64,000 nt of DNA from Cymbidium sinense (lineage: Eukaryota > Streptophyta > Magnoliopsida > Asparagales > Orchidaceae): positions 25,468,148 to 25,532,147 of the forward strand of contig CM038222.1 of the NCBI GenBank assembly GCA_021442155.1, written 5' to 3'. Below the pieces are notes generated by a model. That model was given only the letters and a program-made list of their open reading frames with translations, did no database searches and was not told where the DNA came from. Each line of letters starts with the position of its first letter. Within the stretch, counting starts at the first letter, position 1. Positions 22,077 through 35,002 of the stretch are shown here, piece after piece. The position numbers and the translations under genes were made by a program.

Positions 22077-23945
22077 TTTTTTTAGTGAAAGTTAGAATTC
22101 TATTACCATAAAAGGAAAAGATACAATGTCCTTAAAAGGGGTAAAGCTCTAAAATTCTATTGCTCTCAGAGCTGAAAGAAACCTAAAGAGCTAAACCCCA
22201 TCTAAGTACATTAAAAGAAAAAGAAAATAGATATAGTATAACATAAGAGAAAAAAGACAGAGTAAGACTCTAACAAATCTTGAAAATACTGAAAGGATGA
22301 GTCAGCAGTAGTTCATCATTTCTTTGAGAAAGCAAGATAAGTAATATCCACAACAACAACACTTGGGTTGACTGAGTAACGACCATTCCATCTATAAAGT
22401 TCCAACCTGTAAAAGAAATTTGCAAAACACTAGAAAGTCAAAGTCATAGCTAAAGGAGAGAGATGAGAAAGAGAAGGCTCAGCTCATTTAGGGTCATCTC
22501 AAGAGGCAACAATACATATGAGCATCCAAACTTCATAAAGAAGGGTTACAATCATATGTAATGCTACCAACCAAAGAGAAGAGGTGAGTAACATCAAAAT
22601 TATCATAGCCAACATACTTGATATAAGCAAACATCCAAGGCCAACATCCCTTAGAGTTCTAGATCTTGCCCCATTAAATAGAAAGCAACCGGCCAACAAC
22701 AAGCTTCCACCCAAACCACTTAACAATAAACACAACAGATAAATCAAAATAACGTAGAGAGAGGCTAGAACTAAGTTAGAACACAAACAACAGCCATTAT
22801 CCAAATACCCATCCAAGCTCCAAACTAGGGAAAACTAGAACTAGCCATCAGCAAGCACCAAACTAATGCCAATTTATAGAGAAATAACCAACAAAACTAA
22901 GATAGGAGCCCTCAAACCAAAGTCCCAACAAGTAGTAATCACCAAGCCAAACCAGGGTGAGCAACCACAAATGAATAAATAGCTCAAAAATGAAACCATC
23001 AACTAAAGGAAACATAAGCTGCAGCCAGTGCAAATCATCAGAAGATAAATAGCCATACAAAATGGGGCCAAAGGTAGCCACCAACAAGTAGAAACCAAAA
23101 AGACCAATCTAAAAGGACCAACAAAGGTTCATTAAGCACAACAAAAGGCTCCAACAAACTTTCCAAGAAGAAGGAAAAAACTAACATGAAAAAAATCAAC
23201 CAACCAAGATTCCAAGGACAACTAAAAGCCCTCCAACCAAACAAGCTAAGTAAAATAGCCATAAGGCAACCACCAAAGAATAGCCCATCATAAGTAACCC
23301 AGAAAGGAAGCATCCCCATCAGCCAAGGAAAAGTAGAAAACCAACAAAGTACCACACAATAGAGGTTCAAAAGAAGCACAACCACCATAGAAAGGTAATA
23401 GTAGCAGCTAGCCAAGACCAGCCAAAAAATCAAACTTCCCCAACAACAAAGACTAATCCGACAAGAAGCATAGTAACAATATAAAAACTTCAGCAAATAA
23501 TGCATCCAATAGAGGCTAATCCTAGGAGAATTTCCAAACACAAAACCAATGCAAAGGAAGGATCCATCAAAAAACAACAAAGAACTAGAAGGCAACCCCC
23601 AAGAAAGTAGTTAGGAAATTCTCCAAAAGAAGGCCTAGAAAGGTAACAACAATAGTAGTTCCTACTAAGAAGGCAATCCATTCAACCATGAAAAACTAAC
23701 AAAATGTAATTTGAGTTTAATAGGAGAGCCAACAAACCAACTAGTGGAAAAAATAGAATAAATCTAGGTAGAAACCATCTCATGCACCAACAACCAGAGT
23801 AATAAGGCAGAGAAGACAACATGCACCAGTCTGAAGAAATTAAGCTAAGCCAAGCTGGAAAGATAGGAACAACCAAGTAGCAACCACTAGGCCAACCTAG
23901 AAGCAAGAGATCAAAAACATAACCCAACTTAGGCCAAAAAGTGAA
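22077..23945 (-). mobile_element. 5'-truncated LINE: 3' untranslated region only (copy 1)
   Basis: On the minus strand it ends in a poly(A) run (T run at 22077-22083). It is preceded by TTTTAAGGACATTGTA and a GGTAATAGAATT variant of the AATAAA signal. It is collinear with the fragment at 35280-36822 over at least 1.4 kb; for example, CCAACAAGTAG, GAGCAACCACAAATGA and GAAACCATCAACT are all shared. It also shares the conserved 3' block with both longer LINEs. The hydrophobic open frames inside it (22499-23927, minus) are a T-rich composition effect: the same DNA in the sister copy is open in different frames. Possible but weak target duplications are GTTTAGTGTTT and GTTTAATGTTT. Confidence 0.8.
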
Positions 23946-25166
23946 AATATGTTTAATGTTTTTGGTTTAGGGTTTAAGGTTTAAGGTTTAGGGTTATGAT
24001 TTAGAGTTTAGTGCTTTAGGCTTGGGGTAGTTAGTTTTGTTTGAGGTTTAGGGTCAGTTTAGGTTTAGGGTTGTGGTTTAAAGGTTTAGGGTTTATAGTT
24101 TAGGATTTTAGTTTAGGGTTTAGGGCCTGGGAAAGGTTTATGATTTTTTAGTGGTTTAGTGCTCAGTGAGGTCAGTGGGGGTGGTAGTGTTAGTTTTAGG
24201 GTTTAAGGTTTAGGGTTAGGATTTGTTTTTTAAAATTAAGTAAATTTGTACATTTAGGTTTATTTAATTTATTTAGTTTAATTTTTATTTATTTTAGTTT
24301 ATTTTATTCTTTATTTTCATTTAATATAGATTATTTATTTTAAGTTTATTTATTTTTTATTTTGTTTATTTTTTAGGTTTAGGTTTATTTTCTAGTTTAG
24401 TTTTATTTTAATTTTATTTTTAGGTTTAGGTTTTATTTTTTATTTATAAGTTTAAGTTTAGGTAATTATTTTATTTATTTAGGTTTTTATTTTAGGTTTA
24501 TTTTTTAGTTTTATTTTTTATTTAGGTTTAGGTTTATTTTTAGTTTATTTTATTTTATTTAGTTTTGGTTTAGGTTTAGGTTTTATTTATTTTAATTTAG
24601 TTTATTTCAATTTAGGTTTAGGTTTATTTTATTTTTATTTTAGGTTTAATTTTTTTTTTTAGGGTTTAGTATTTTTTTAGATTTTTTTTGGTTTATTTTT
24701 TAGGTTTATGTCTTTATTTAGTTTTTATTTTATTTTATTTTACATTTATCTTATTTTTATTTTAGGTTTAGCTTTTATTTTATTAGTTTAGTTTAGGTTT
24801 TTATTTATTTTATTTTGTTTTATTTTTATTTTTTATTTTATTTTTATTCGATTTAAGTTTAGGTTTTGTTTTTAGTTTTAATTTAATTTAATTTTTTATT
24901 TTATTTATGTTTAAGTTTTTTATTTATTTTATTTTTAGGTTTTATTTAGTTCAAGTTTAGGTTTTTAGCTTTTTATGGTTTAGTGTTAAGGGTTATTTTA
25001 GTGTTTAGTTTAGGTTTGGGGTGGGGTTTAGGTTTAGGGTTTAAGGTTTAGGGTTTTAGGAGTTTGTTTTGGGGTTTAGGTTTAGGGTTTAGGTTTTAGG
25101 GTTTAGGGTTTTTAGTTTTTAGGGTTTAGGGTTCAGGTTTTTGTTTAGGGTTTAGGGTTTTTGATA
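23946..25166 (+). repeat. Telomere-like array with T-rich TTTTATTTTA core
   Basis: TTTAGGG-like blocks at about 23960-24225 and 24960-25165 flank a 700-base T-rich block of TTTATTTTA and TTTAGGTTTA words. The transition at 24225-24255 carries the reverse of the boundary module seen elsewhere as CCTACTAGTTTACTTAATTT. Confidence 0.9.
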
Positions 25167-25639
25167 TTTTTTTTAACAGATAACAAATTGAAATTCCACA
25201 TTTCTTCGTTTCGATTTCATTAACCAAGTAACACATAAAGTTTTCTAAGACACAAGCGATGACATAGATAAAAAATGAGCACGCATAAAGCAAATAAAAA
25301 ACCTTAGATAACTTGAACTGTCTCTACTGTAAAGACATAGTTCCATAAGCAATAGATCTTATCGACCATTCTTCAATTTCTTGAGTTCCTATTAGAACCA
25401 CCTCGGCCTCTCGAGTAGTGGGATCCACCATCATATCCCCGATCTCTCCCTCTGCCACCACCATGGTTGTAACCTCCGTCACTCCTCCCGCTTCCATAAT
25501 CACCACTGCTCTGACCACCACCTCCATATTCACAAGCACCTCCAGATCCCCCAGCAGCACTACGATAATCGCCACCTCTAGATCTAGACTGAGCCTAGTT
25601 GATGGTGTTGTTCCTCCCATCAAGGTTCTACCCATTCTT
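25167..25639 (-). pseudogene. GRP7-like C-terminal retropseudogene (copy B), A-tailed
   Basis: The minus strand reads the end of the RNA-recognition motif (NG-stop-NLDGRNNTIN-stop-AQSRS). It then reads a Gly-rich tail with GGSGGACEYGGGG, GYNHGGGRGRDRGYDGG and SRGRGGSNRNSRN before a TGA stop at about 25376. About 200 bases of 3' untranslated region and a poly(A) run follow (T run 25167-25174). Both internal stops are CAA/CAG to TAG changes. The A tail shows a processed, reverse-transcribed origin. Unlike the other copies, its 5' junction abuts LINE RNase H sequence instead of heptamers. Confidence 0.85.
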
Positions 25640-25689
25640 AGCAGAATAAAATATTCTGAAAAGTTTTCTCTAAACATAAATAGTCTTAA

Positions 25690-28600
25690 AAATTTTCTCT
25701 GAACAAATCTTAAGAGCATAAAAAATAGCCATCAATTCAGCAAAAATAACTGATTCAGTTAAAAGAGGAGTGAAAAATGCCAAGATAATATTCCCAAGAT
25801 TGTTTCTAAAAATTCCACCACAACCCGACTTATTATGTGCAACAGAGCCAACAGTATTAATTTTAATACAACAATTAGGAGGCTTAATCCAATGAATAAT
25901 TTTATATTTTGGAGATAAGTCACAATATGGAAAACTGATACCTAAATTAGAGGCAACAAACTTACACCATCTAAAATTGGTCCCATTGAGAAGAGCAGCC
26001 TTATGTAAAGAAAAAAAATCTTTTCTTTAGTCCTAGCAATAATCCTCTTGTGGTTCATAGGCACATCATGATGTTTAGCATCATTTTCATCAAGCCAAAT
26101 AAACCAAATCAAAGTAACAACCACCATAATTTTGATATGCCCTTTAACAGTATTAAGAAATAAGAATCCAGAAGTTGCATTAACTTTAAATTGCCATTAA
26201 AACAACTAAAATTAAATAACTCCTCATAACAACCCCAAACTTTAGAGGTAATGACACCATTAACAAAAACCTGATTAAGATTCTTAATATGAAAAAACAC
26301 ATGCATTTGGAAGGTATATAAAAACCATTGTCCCAAAGTAAAGAGTCAACAACAATATAATCCCTTAAAATTCTCCACACAAGAATAGAGTAAGAAGTAG
26401 GAATAATATTATTCCAAAATTTAAGGTAAATAGGAGAAGTGGAGTTTTAAACTTAACATAATGCCAAGCATCTTTAAAAGAAAATTCTCCATTACTAGAA
26501 ATTTTAAAAATAATTTGATCAGAAAAATTACCATCAGTAGAATATTAATGATGTTATTACTAATGAAAACAAGAATCAACTCATTTAAAAGAGAGAAATT
26601 CCATTCCCCATTATAAATAAAATGACTAACTTTCAAAGAAGAAGTAGAATGGGTATTAATCAAAGAATCATTGAAAAGGTCTCCCATCCATTTATCTTGC
26701 CAAAAGAAGGAAGACCCATTATAAATACCCCAAAAAATGAGAGGTTCCACTTTCCATTTAATATCATGGGGCCATTTCCAAACAATAGAATCACCATGTT
26801 TATAAATGCAAATCAAAGGATTCTTACCTTTGCAATATTTAAATTTCATGAATTTAGCCTAAAGATTTTAATTTTCTGAAAATTCCACCAAAGTTTATAA
26901 GAAAAAATATTGGTGGAGTCCATCAAAAATATGCACCCAAGACCACCTTCATAAATAGTGCCACACATACTAGACCAAGAAGTCCAATGAAGCCATTTGG
27001 CCGAATTCCTAGAACTCCAAAAAAACTTATTAAAAAGTCTTTCAATCTGGATAACAATAAGGGAAGAAGGAACATTATTAAGCAACAAATAAAAAGGAAG
27101 AGAATGAAGAATACTTTTAATAACAATTAATCTACCACCAAATGATAAAAAAATGAAATTCAAGGGTAGAAATTTTATTTTGAATATTATGAATTACCTC
27201 ATCAAAGAGATGGGATCTCTTATGACCACAATGTAAAGGGGAGCGTAAATATTTAATAAGAAGATTTTGATGAGAAAAACTAGTGATATACTTTATTGTA
27301 TTAATTCTATGAACATAAATAGAAGTAGAATTGATAAAACAACTTTTATGAATACTAATCAAAAGGACACTTTTCTATTCAAATTTATTTTAAAAAACCC
27401 TTAAGCTTTTTAACATAATGTAATGAGCCATTACAAAATATTATGAAATCATCAGCAAAGCTTAAATGAGAGATAGCCAAACCACTGAGATTCTTGAAAT
27501 ACATACTAGAATTCTTCTAAAAAAACATTAAGCCAACAAGACAAATATTCAATCACAATAATAAAAAGCAACCGAGAAAGAGGGTCACCTTGTCTTATAC
27601 CTTGAGAGGAATTAAAGAAACCAAAGTTTTCACCATTGATAACTAATGAAAACAAAACTTTTCTAATTAAATTATTAACCAAAGAAACAAAATGATTAGA
27701 AAAATAAAATAAAAATAGAATTCTATTAAGAAAATCCCAAGAAATGTCATCATAAGCTTTTGTGATGTCAATCTTAACATGTAAATTGTCACCTCTAGTT
27801 TAACATTCAAATCATGAATCAATTTTGAGCAAGTAAGATGTTTTCTGAAATAGTTCTTCCTTTCACAAAGCCAATTTGATTAAGAGATATAATCTTAGGA
27901 AAAAAACTTACTAAGCCTATTAGTCAAAATTTTAGAAATCAATTTATTGAATAAAGTACAAAGACTAATATGTCTAAAGTCATTCCAAAAGTCAGGATTA
28001 TCATTCTTAGGAATAAGAATAATATAAATGCTAGTAAAATATTTAGGAATAAAATTTCCTTGAAATTTTTTTTAATAGCATTAATAAGATCAGCTTTAAT
28101 AGTAAACCAAGCTTTTTGAAAGAATAAAGTAGTGTAACCATCTGGCCCTACAATAGAATCAACATTTATACTATTATGAATATTAAAAATTTCCTCATCA
28201 AAAGGAGGATTAACCAAGCACCCATTATTATCTATAGACATAATATAAACGCCATATTACTAAAATAATTAAGAGCAGAGGAAAATATATACTCTTTTTT
28301 GGTAAGCCAAGAACCATCAAAGTTCTTGATTTTATGAGTGCGACCAAGAACTCTTCTTTTCATTATAAAAGCATTAAAATATTTAGTGTTTTTTTCCCCC
28401 TAAGAAAGATGCTTAGAGGTAGCTTTTTATCTCCAATAAATATTCTCCATATTATGAAACTTAATTAGATTATCTTTAGCTTTAGCAAGATTAGAACAAA
28501 AAGAAGAATTAGTAATGACAAGTTCTTCAAAATATTTCACCTTTTGTTTCATATTATTGATATTATCAAAGAAAATTTTAAAATATTTTCTACTCCACCA

Positions 28601-29449
28601 AGTGATATTATGCTTAAGCCTTTTAAGCTTAAGCCAAAACCTCATCATACCAAATGTAGAATCATTAGGAGAAAGAGGATCACACCTATTATAAGCAATA
28701 ACATCAAGAAAACTTTTATCTTGTAGCCACATATTTTGGAAAAAAAAATTTAATGATATTATCTTTATGAACAACATTCTTAATAGAAATCAAAAGTGGA
28801 GCATCATCCAAGAGAGTTCTAGTAAGATGCTCCATGAAAGTTAATGGCTAATGGTTTAACCAATAATTATTAAATAAGGAACAATCTAACCATTGCCACA
28901 ATCTATGATTATTCCAAGTAAATTGAGGACCAATGAAACCAACATCATGAAGATTACAATCCAAAATCATATTTGCAAAATCTTCCATTGAATGTAAATT
29001 CAACAAAAAAAACCCCTTTCCTTTTATTCAAAGAAAGGACTGTATTGAAATCACCACAAATAATCCAAGAATCATTAACAATAGAAGCAAAACTAGATAA
29101 TTGATCCCAAAGAATTAACCTCTCTAACTTGTTACAAGCAGCATAAACAAAAGAGCCAAAAGCATGATAATCACCAAATGAAATATCCACATTAACAACT
29201 TGATGAAAATCATTTATAACATAAATAATAAGAAAATTATTCCAAAATAACCAAATCTTATTATTGGTATTGAAATAAAAGTTGATAAAACCAATCATCC
29301 TTGTTGCATACATTATTTTAAAAGAAACAAAATAAGAGGTTCAAGAATAACCAAGAAACCAACATTATAAATTTTACAAAGATTTCTAATTATATTCTAA
29401 CAATAAGAGTACCAATGCCCCTCACATTCTAAATAACAAAGTTAAACAT
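25690..29449 (-). pseudogene. LINE ORF2 (endonuclease, reverse transcriptase, partial RNase H), degenerate
   Basis: I place the start at 29449, where the minus strand reads MFNFVI-stop-NVRGIGT; the stop stands in the Trp position of IWNVRGI. Endonuclease runs to about 28800 with SFGDYHAFGSFVYAACNK and ICGDFNTVLS. The linker at 28427-28777 retains FFQNMWLQDKSFLDV. Reverse transcriptase follows, with SIVGPDGYTTLFF near 28140 and QGDPLS near 27590. The catalytic FADD region near 27460 is broken. The C-terminal connection has KYCKGKNPLIC near 26840. RNase H near 25700-25900 reads NTVGS, so the first catalytic Asp is Val, while the FAEL Glu is kept. Many stops and frameshifts are present. Function would be LINE cDNA synthesis and integration; it is inactive. 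Confidence 0.85.
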
Positions 29450-29559
29450 TATTTTTTATTATGCAAAGAAGATGAAGAAGAATGAGTAGATCTAGAAACT
29501 TTAGGAGGATAACTTTTAAACTATTTTTTTCCTTTTCACAAAAATAGTTTCAAAACTAA

Positions 29560-30050
29560 TCTCATTCTCCATTCATTCATCATCAAAAAAAGATTTATCA
29601 TCATCATTAATAATAGATTTATAAGAAAATCCCATTTTGCAAGAAGCCAAATCCTTTTTATCCATCAAATGAGAATTATCACTAAGTACAGTAAAATCCT
29701 GAATAACAGTTAAAGAAGGGGCATAAATAGATTTGTTAAGCAAAAAAACACTTGGTTGCACATTATCAACAAGCACCATACCATCATTCTTGCTCAAATT
29801 CAAAGAAGATAAAATAAAATTTTCTTTTAAAGATTTTTGAGGAGAAATAATAGAACAATTTTCTATAAGATTTTAAGCAACATAAATCATTTTAGAATCT
29901 GAAACTATAACAAGAAAATAATCCACTTGCAAATTTTTAGGAATAATAAAAATAATAGCAACTGAAACTTGAAGAAAGTTCTAGAAAACTAGTTCATAAA
30001 CAATGAGAAAGAGAATGAAAGGGACTCAAGAATCATCAGAGCTCGGGACA
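29560..30050 (-). pseudogene. LINE ORF1, C-terminal remnant
   Basis: The minus strand reads a Ser/Asn/Asp-rich tail, open at 29803-29573 (76 residues), with ASLN-like and SIYAPSLTVIQD segments. These match the tail of the ORF1 copy at 37-516 (KYISAPSLVIPD). The zinc-knuckle part is absent, consistent with 5' truncation. Confidence 0.7.
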
Positions 30051-30060
30051 GGGAGGGGGT

Positions 30061-31512
30061 TTGTTTGTTTTTTTTTTCTTTGATTTTTTGGTTTGTTTTG
30101 TTGTTATTATTTTTCTTTTGGTTCTTTTTGTTTTTTTTTGTTTTTTTGTTTTGGTGTTTTGGTTTAAGGTTTAGGGTTATAAGTTGGTGGTTTTTAGGGT
30201 TTAGGGCTTAGGGTTTAAGATTTAGGATTTTAGGTTTAAGGTTTAGGGTTTAGGGTTTTAGGATTTAGGGTTTAGGGTTAGTTTTTGGGTTCAGGGTTAG
30301 GGTTTTTTTATTATTTTTATTATTTTTATTCTTTATTTTTTTAATTAAGTAAACTAGTAGGTTAAGGTTTAGTTAGTTTATTTTATTTTTTATTTTTATT
30401 ATGATTTATTTTTATTATTATTTAGCTTAGTTTATTTATTTTAGTTTAGGTTTTATATTTTAGTCTATTTTTTAGGTTTATGTTTACGTTTAGATTTATT
30501 TTCTAGTTTAGTTTTATTTTTATTTTATTTTTTGATTTAAGTTTTATTTTTATTTTAAGTGTAGGTTTAGGTTTTTATTTTGATTTTTTAGGTTTAGGTT
30601 TTACATTTTTATTTTAAGTTTAATTTTAGGTTTAATTTTTTAGTTTAGGTTTAGGTTTATTTTAAATTTATTTTATTTTATTTAGTATGGGTTTAGGTTT
30701 AGGTTTAGTGTATTTTAGGTTTAGGTTTGGGTTTATTTTTTAGTTTTAGGTTTTACTTTTTATTTATTTAGGTTTAGGCTTTTTTATTTTGATTTATTTT
30801 TAGGTTTTATTTTTTAGTTTATGCTTAGTTTTAATTTATTTTATTTTATTTAGTTTTTAGGTTTAGGTTTAGTTTATTTTGGTTTATGTTTAGTTTTTGC
30901 ATATTTTAGTTTAGTTTATTTTAGTTTAAGTTTACATTTTTTATTTATTTTAGGTTTAGGTTTTTTTTTTAATTTACAGTTTAGGTTTTATTTTTTATTT
31001 ATTTTTAGGTTTATTTTTTAGGTTTAGATATTTATATAATTCTTATTTTATTTTATTTTAGTTTTATTTTATTATTATTTTAGGCTTAGTTTGTATTTTA
31101 TTTAGGTTTATTATTTTTGATTTTTATTTAGTTTTTTATTTGGATTTAGTTTTTTTATTTTAATTTATTTTAGGTTTAGTTTTTATTTTATTTATGTTTT
31201 TTTATTTTATTTTTATTTTAAGTTTAGTTTTTATTTTTAATTTATTCTATTTTATTTAGTTAATTTTTATTTTATATTTTTTAGGTTTATTTTAGTTTTA
31301 GGTGTCAGTTTATGTTTATGTTTTATTTTATTTTAGTTTATGTTTTATTTATTTATTTTATTTTGAGGTTTTATTTAGTTTAGGTTTAGGTTTTTAGGTT
31401 TTTAGGGTAATGGTTTAGGGTTTAGGGTTTAGGGTTTAGGGTTTAGGGGTTTTGTATTTAGGCTTTAGTCATTAGTGTTTTTAGGGTTTAGGGTTTGGGG
31501 TTTAGGATTTTA
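30061..31512 (+). repeat. Telomere-like array with T-rich core
   Basis: Starts with a TTTGTTTTTTT tract, then TTTAGGG-like repeats (30150-30310). The boundary module in reverse is at 30338-30362 (AATTAAGTAAACTAGTAGG). A 1-kb TTTTATTTTA/TTTAGGTTTA block follows, and a second TTTAGGG block (31400-31512) precedes the A tail of the next GRP copy. Confidence 0.9.
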
Positions 31513-32004
31513 TTTTTTTTTAACATAGAACAAATTCAGATTCAACATTTTTTCTTTTTGATTTCCTCAACCAAGTAACACATCAAGTTTTCTAAGACAC
31601 AAGCAATGGCATAGATATAAAATGAGCATGCATAGAGCAAATCAAAAATCCTAGATAAGTAGAACCATCTCTATTGTAAAGACATAGTTCCATAAGTAGT
31701 AGATCGGATTGGTCGTTCTTTAGTTTCTCCAATTCCCATCAGAACCACCTAGGCCTCTCGGGTAGTCGTATCCACCATCATATCCCTGATCAATCCCTCG
31801 ACCACAACCATGGCTGTAACCTTTGTCACTTCTCTCGCTTTCGTAACCAGCACTGTTTTGACCACCACCTCCATATCCACCAGGACCTCCAGATCCCCCA
31901 CCACCATTACGACAACCGCCACCTCCACCTTCACCTCCACAGTTAGATCTAGACTGATCTTGGTTAATGGTGATGTTCGTGTAATCAAGGTTTTGCCCAT
32001 TCTT
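31513..32004 (-). pseudogene. GRP7-like C-terminal retropseudogene (copy C), open tail
   Basis: The best preserved copy. On the minus strand a 95-codon frame runs without interruption from AAG at 32004 to TAA at 31720. It reads KNGQNLDYTNITINQDQSRS, then a Gly-rich segment with GGGGGCRNGGGG and GGYGGGGQNS, and ends GGSDGNWRN. This matches the end of the last strand of an RNA-recognition motif plus the Gly-rich tail of plant GRP7-type proteins. It lacks an ATG and about the first 70 residues, so it is not a gene on its own. The 3' untranslated region and A tail (T run 31513-31521) are present. The open frames at 31749-32000 (minus) and 31810-32019 (plus) are shadows. Confidence 0.87.
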
Positions 32005-35002
32005 AAGGTTGAGGTTTAAGTTTATGTTTAAAAGGTCTAAAGGTTTAGGTTTATTTTTTAATTTATTTAGTTACTCTAGGTTTATATTTTGGGTTTAGGG
32101 TTTAGGGTTTAGGGTTTAGGATTTATGGTTAAGGGTTTAGAATTTAGTGTTTAGGGTTAGGGTATAGGGTTTAGGGTTTAAGATTTAGTGTTTAGGTTTA
32201 GGTGGCTTAGGGTTAGTATTTAGGGGGGTTTAGGGTGGTTTAGGGTTTTGTTTTAGGTTTAGGTTTAGAGAGGTTTTAGGGTTTAGGGTTTAGGGTTTAG
32301 GGTTTGGGTATAGGTGTTGTAAGTTTAGGATTTAGGTCAGATTTTTATATATTTTAATTTAAAAGCAAAAATGGTAGGTTTATTTAGTTTACTTTTATTT
32401 ATTTTAGTTTATTTTATTATATATAGGTTTATTTTTATTTTTATTTAGTTTAGTTTGTTTATTCTAGGTATATTTATTTTAGTTTAGGATTTTATTTTAG
32501 TTTGTTTTTTAGGTTTAGTTTTTTTAGTTTAGTTTTATATTTATTTTATTTTTTCTATTTTGGTTTTATTTTTTATTTTTAGGTTTAGGTTTTGGTTTTT
32601 ATTTTATTTTTTTAGGTTTCAATTTTAGGTTTTTATTTTTAGTTAATTTTTAGGTTTTATTTTTTTAACTTAGGTTTAGCTTTATTTTTGGTTTATTTTA
32701 TTTTATTTAGTTAAGGGCTTAGGTTTAGTTTATTTTAGGTTCAGGGTTTAATTTTATTTATTTTAGTTTAATTTATTTTACTGTAGATTTAGGTTTATTT
32801 TATTTTGTTTATTTGAGGTTTATGTTTTTTTTAGTTTATGGCTTAGGTTTTATTCGTTATTTTTTAGGTTTAGGTTTTTTATTTAGTTTTTATTTCATTT
32901 TATTTTCAGTTTATTTTATTTTTTATTTTACATTTAGTGTTTATTTTATTTAGTTTTTTTATTTTTAAGTTTATTTTATTTTTTAGTTTACTTTAGATTT
33001 TTATTTATTTTAATTTAGTTTAGTTTTTATTATATTTTTAGGTTTAGGTTTAGGTTTTGATTTAGGTTTTTATTTTATTTTATTTATTTATTTTATTTAG
33101 TTCTAGGTTTTTTTATTTATTTTATTTTTAGGTTTAGGTTATTAGGTTTTTAGGATTTTAGGTTTAGGGTTTTAGGTTTAGGGGACTTATTTAGGGTTGT
33201 TTGGGTTTAGGGTTTAGCATTTAGGGTTTAGGGTTTAGTTTAGTTTAGGTTTAGGGGTTTAGTTAGGGTTTAGTTTAGTGTTTGGGTTTTAGGTTTGGTA
33301 GGGTTTAGAGGGTTTAGGTTTAGTTAGTGGTTTAGGAGTGGGTTTTATTTTATTTTATTTTAGTTTATAATTTTTTCTAAATTAAAAAGTAGTTTAGGTT
33401 TATTTAGTTTATTTATTTATATTAGTTTATTTTATTTTATTTTATTTTGGTTCATTTTTATTTAGTTTAGTTTATCCATTTTTTGAATTTATTTTAGTTT
33501 ATTTTTTTAGGTTTAGGTTTATTTTTTTATTTTAGTTTTATTTTTTATTTTAGGTTTAGGTTTTTTTAGGTTTAGGGTTTTAGGTTTAGATTTAGGCTTT
33601 TATTTTATTTTTAGGTTTTTTTTAGTTTAGGTTTATGTTTATTTTTATTTATTTTTATTTAGATTTTAATTTAGGTTTAGTTTTTTTTAGGTTTATGTTT
33701 AGGTTTTCTGTATTTTAGTTTAGGTTTAGGTTTATTTTTATTTTTATTTTATGGTTATATTTTTTTAGCTTAGGCTTTAGGTTTTATTTTTCATTTATTT
33801 TTAAGCTTTATCTTTGGGTTTATTATTTAGGTTTAGATTTTTATTTAATTTTTATTTTATTGTATTTTAAGTTTATTTTATTTTTATTTTATTTAAGTTT
33901 TTTAATTTTTTTAGTTTAGTTTGGGTTTTTATTTATTTTATTTTAATTTAATTTTTTATTTTATTTATTTTATTTTGTTTTTAAGTTTAGGTTTAGGTTT
34001 AGGTTTTACTTTATGTTTTATTTTATTTTATTATTTTATTTTATTTTGGTTTAGGTTTTTTTATTTATTTTATTTTATTATTTTATTTAGTTTGGTTTAT
34101 GTTTTTATGTTTTAAGGGTTTAGGGTTTAGGGTTTTATGGTTTAAGATTTTAGGTTTTGTGCTTTTAGGGTTTAGGGTTTATTATTTAGGCTTTGTTTTT
34201 GAGTTTTAGGTCTTGTTCACTTTAGGGTTTTGGAGTTCAGTGGTTTGGTTTAGGCTCTTAGTGTTTAGGGTTTAGGTTTAGTTTATTTTATGGTTTAGGG
34301 TTTATGATTTGGGTTTAACAGGTTTAGGGCCTGTGGTTTAGTTTAAGGTTTAGGGTTTAGGGTTTAGATTTTGGGTTTAGATTTAGGGTTTAGGTTTAGG
34401 GTTTAACATTTAGGAGTGGTCAGTTTAGTTTTAGTTAGTTTAGGGTTTATGGTTTAGGTCATTTTTTTTAATTTTATTAATTTATTTTTTTATTTATTTT
34501 GTTTTTATTTAGCTTTTTATCTTTTATTTAGTTTATTTTAGTTTATATTTTAGTTTAGGTTATTTATAGTTTAGTTTTATTTTATTTTTATTTTTTAGGT
34601 TTTGATTTTAGTTTTAATTTAATTTATTTTTTTACATTATTATATTATCTTAGTTAGTTATATATTTTTTAGCCTGGTTTAGTTAGGGGTTTAGATGGTT
34701 GGGTGGGGGTTTGGTTTAGGTGGGGTTTAAGGTGGGGTTTAGGGTTTAGAGGTTTAGTTTAGGTTTAGTTAGGCTCAGTTTAGGTTTTAGGAGTTTAGAA
34801 GGGTTTAGTTTAGTGGAGGGTCAGTGGAGGGTAGGTGGTGTGGATCTGTGGTAGTTTGGGGTTTGAGTTTGTGGGTTTAGGTTTAGTTTAGGTTTTATTT
34901 TGGGTTAGACAGTTTAGGATTCAGCCTGATTTTTTGGATTGAGTTTAGGGTTTAATTTTTAGGTTTAAGGTTTAGGTTTTAGTTTGGGTTTAAAGTTTTT
35001 GG
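32005..35002 (+). repeat. Long telomere-like array, TTTAGGG blocks alternating with T-rich blocks
   Basis: TTTAGGG-like blocks at about 32090-32340, 33140-33340, 34100-34450 and 34680-34980 alternate with T-rich TTTATTTTA blocks. Boundary-module remnants lie near 32355 and 33385. A G-rich, strongly diverged patch lies at 34670-34900 (GTGGGGTTTAGG, GTCAGTGGAGGG). Open frames such as 33921-34115 are compositional. Confidence 0.9.

Larger units (their letters stand above)
25640..30060 (-). mobile_element. L1-clade LINE fragment, truncated at both ends
   Basis: On the minus strand it carries the end of ORF1, all of the endonuclease and reverse transcriptase, and the first half of RNase H. It then stops abruptly at the GRP 5' junction (25640), so its own 3' end and A tail are missing. 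The 5' edge near 30060 lies inside ORF1 and meets a TTTGTTTT-rich tract. It is the same family as the LINEs at 6105 and 47667 but more decayed. Confidence 0.85.

Noticed and set aside
22499..23927. Several hydrophobic minus-strand open frames that look like membrane proteins
   Set aside because: They are reversed LINE 3' untranslated sequence. The homologous DNA at 35280-36822 is open in different frames, so no protein is conserved.
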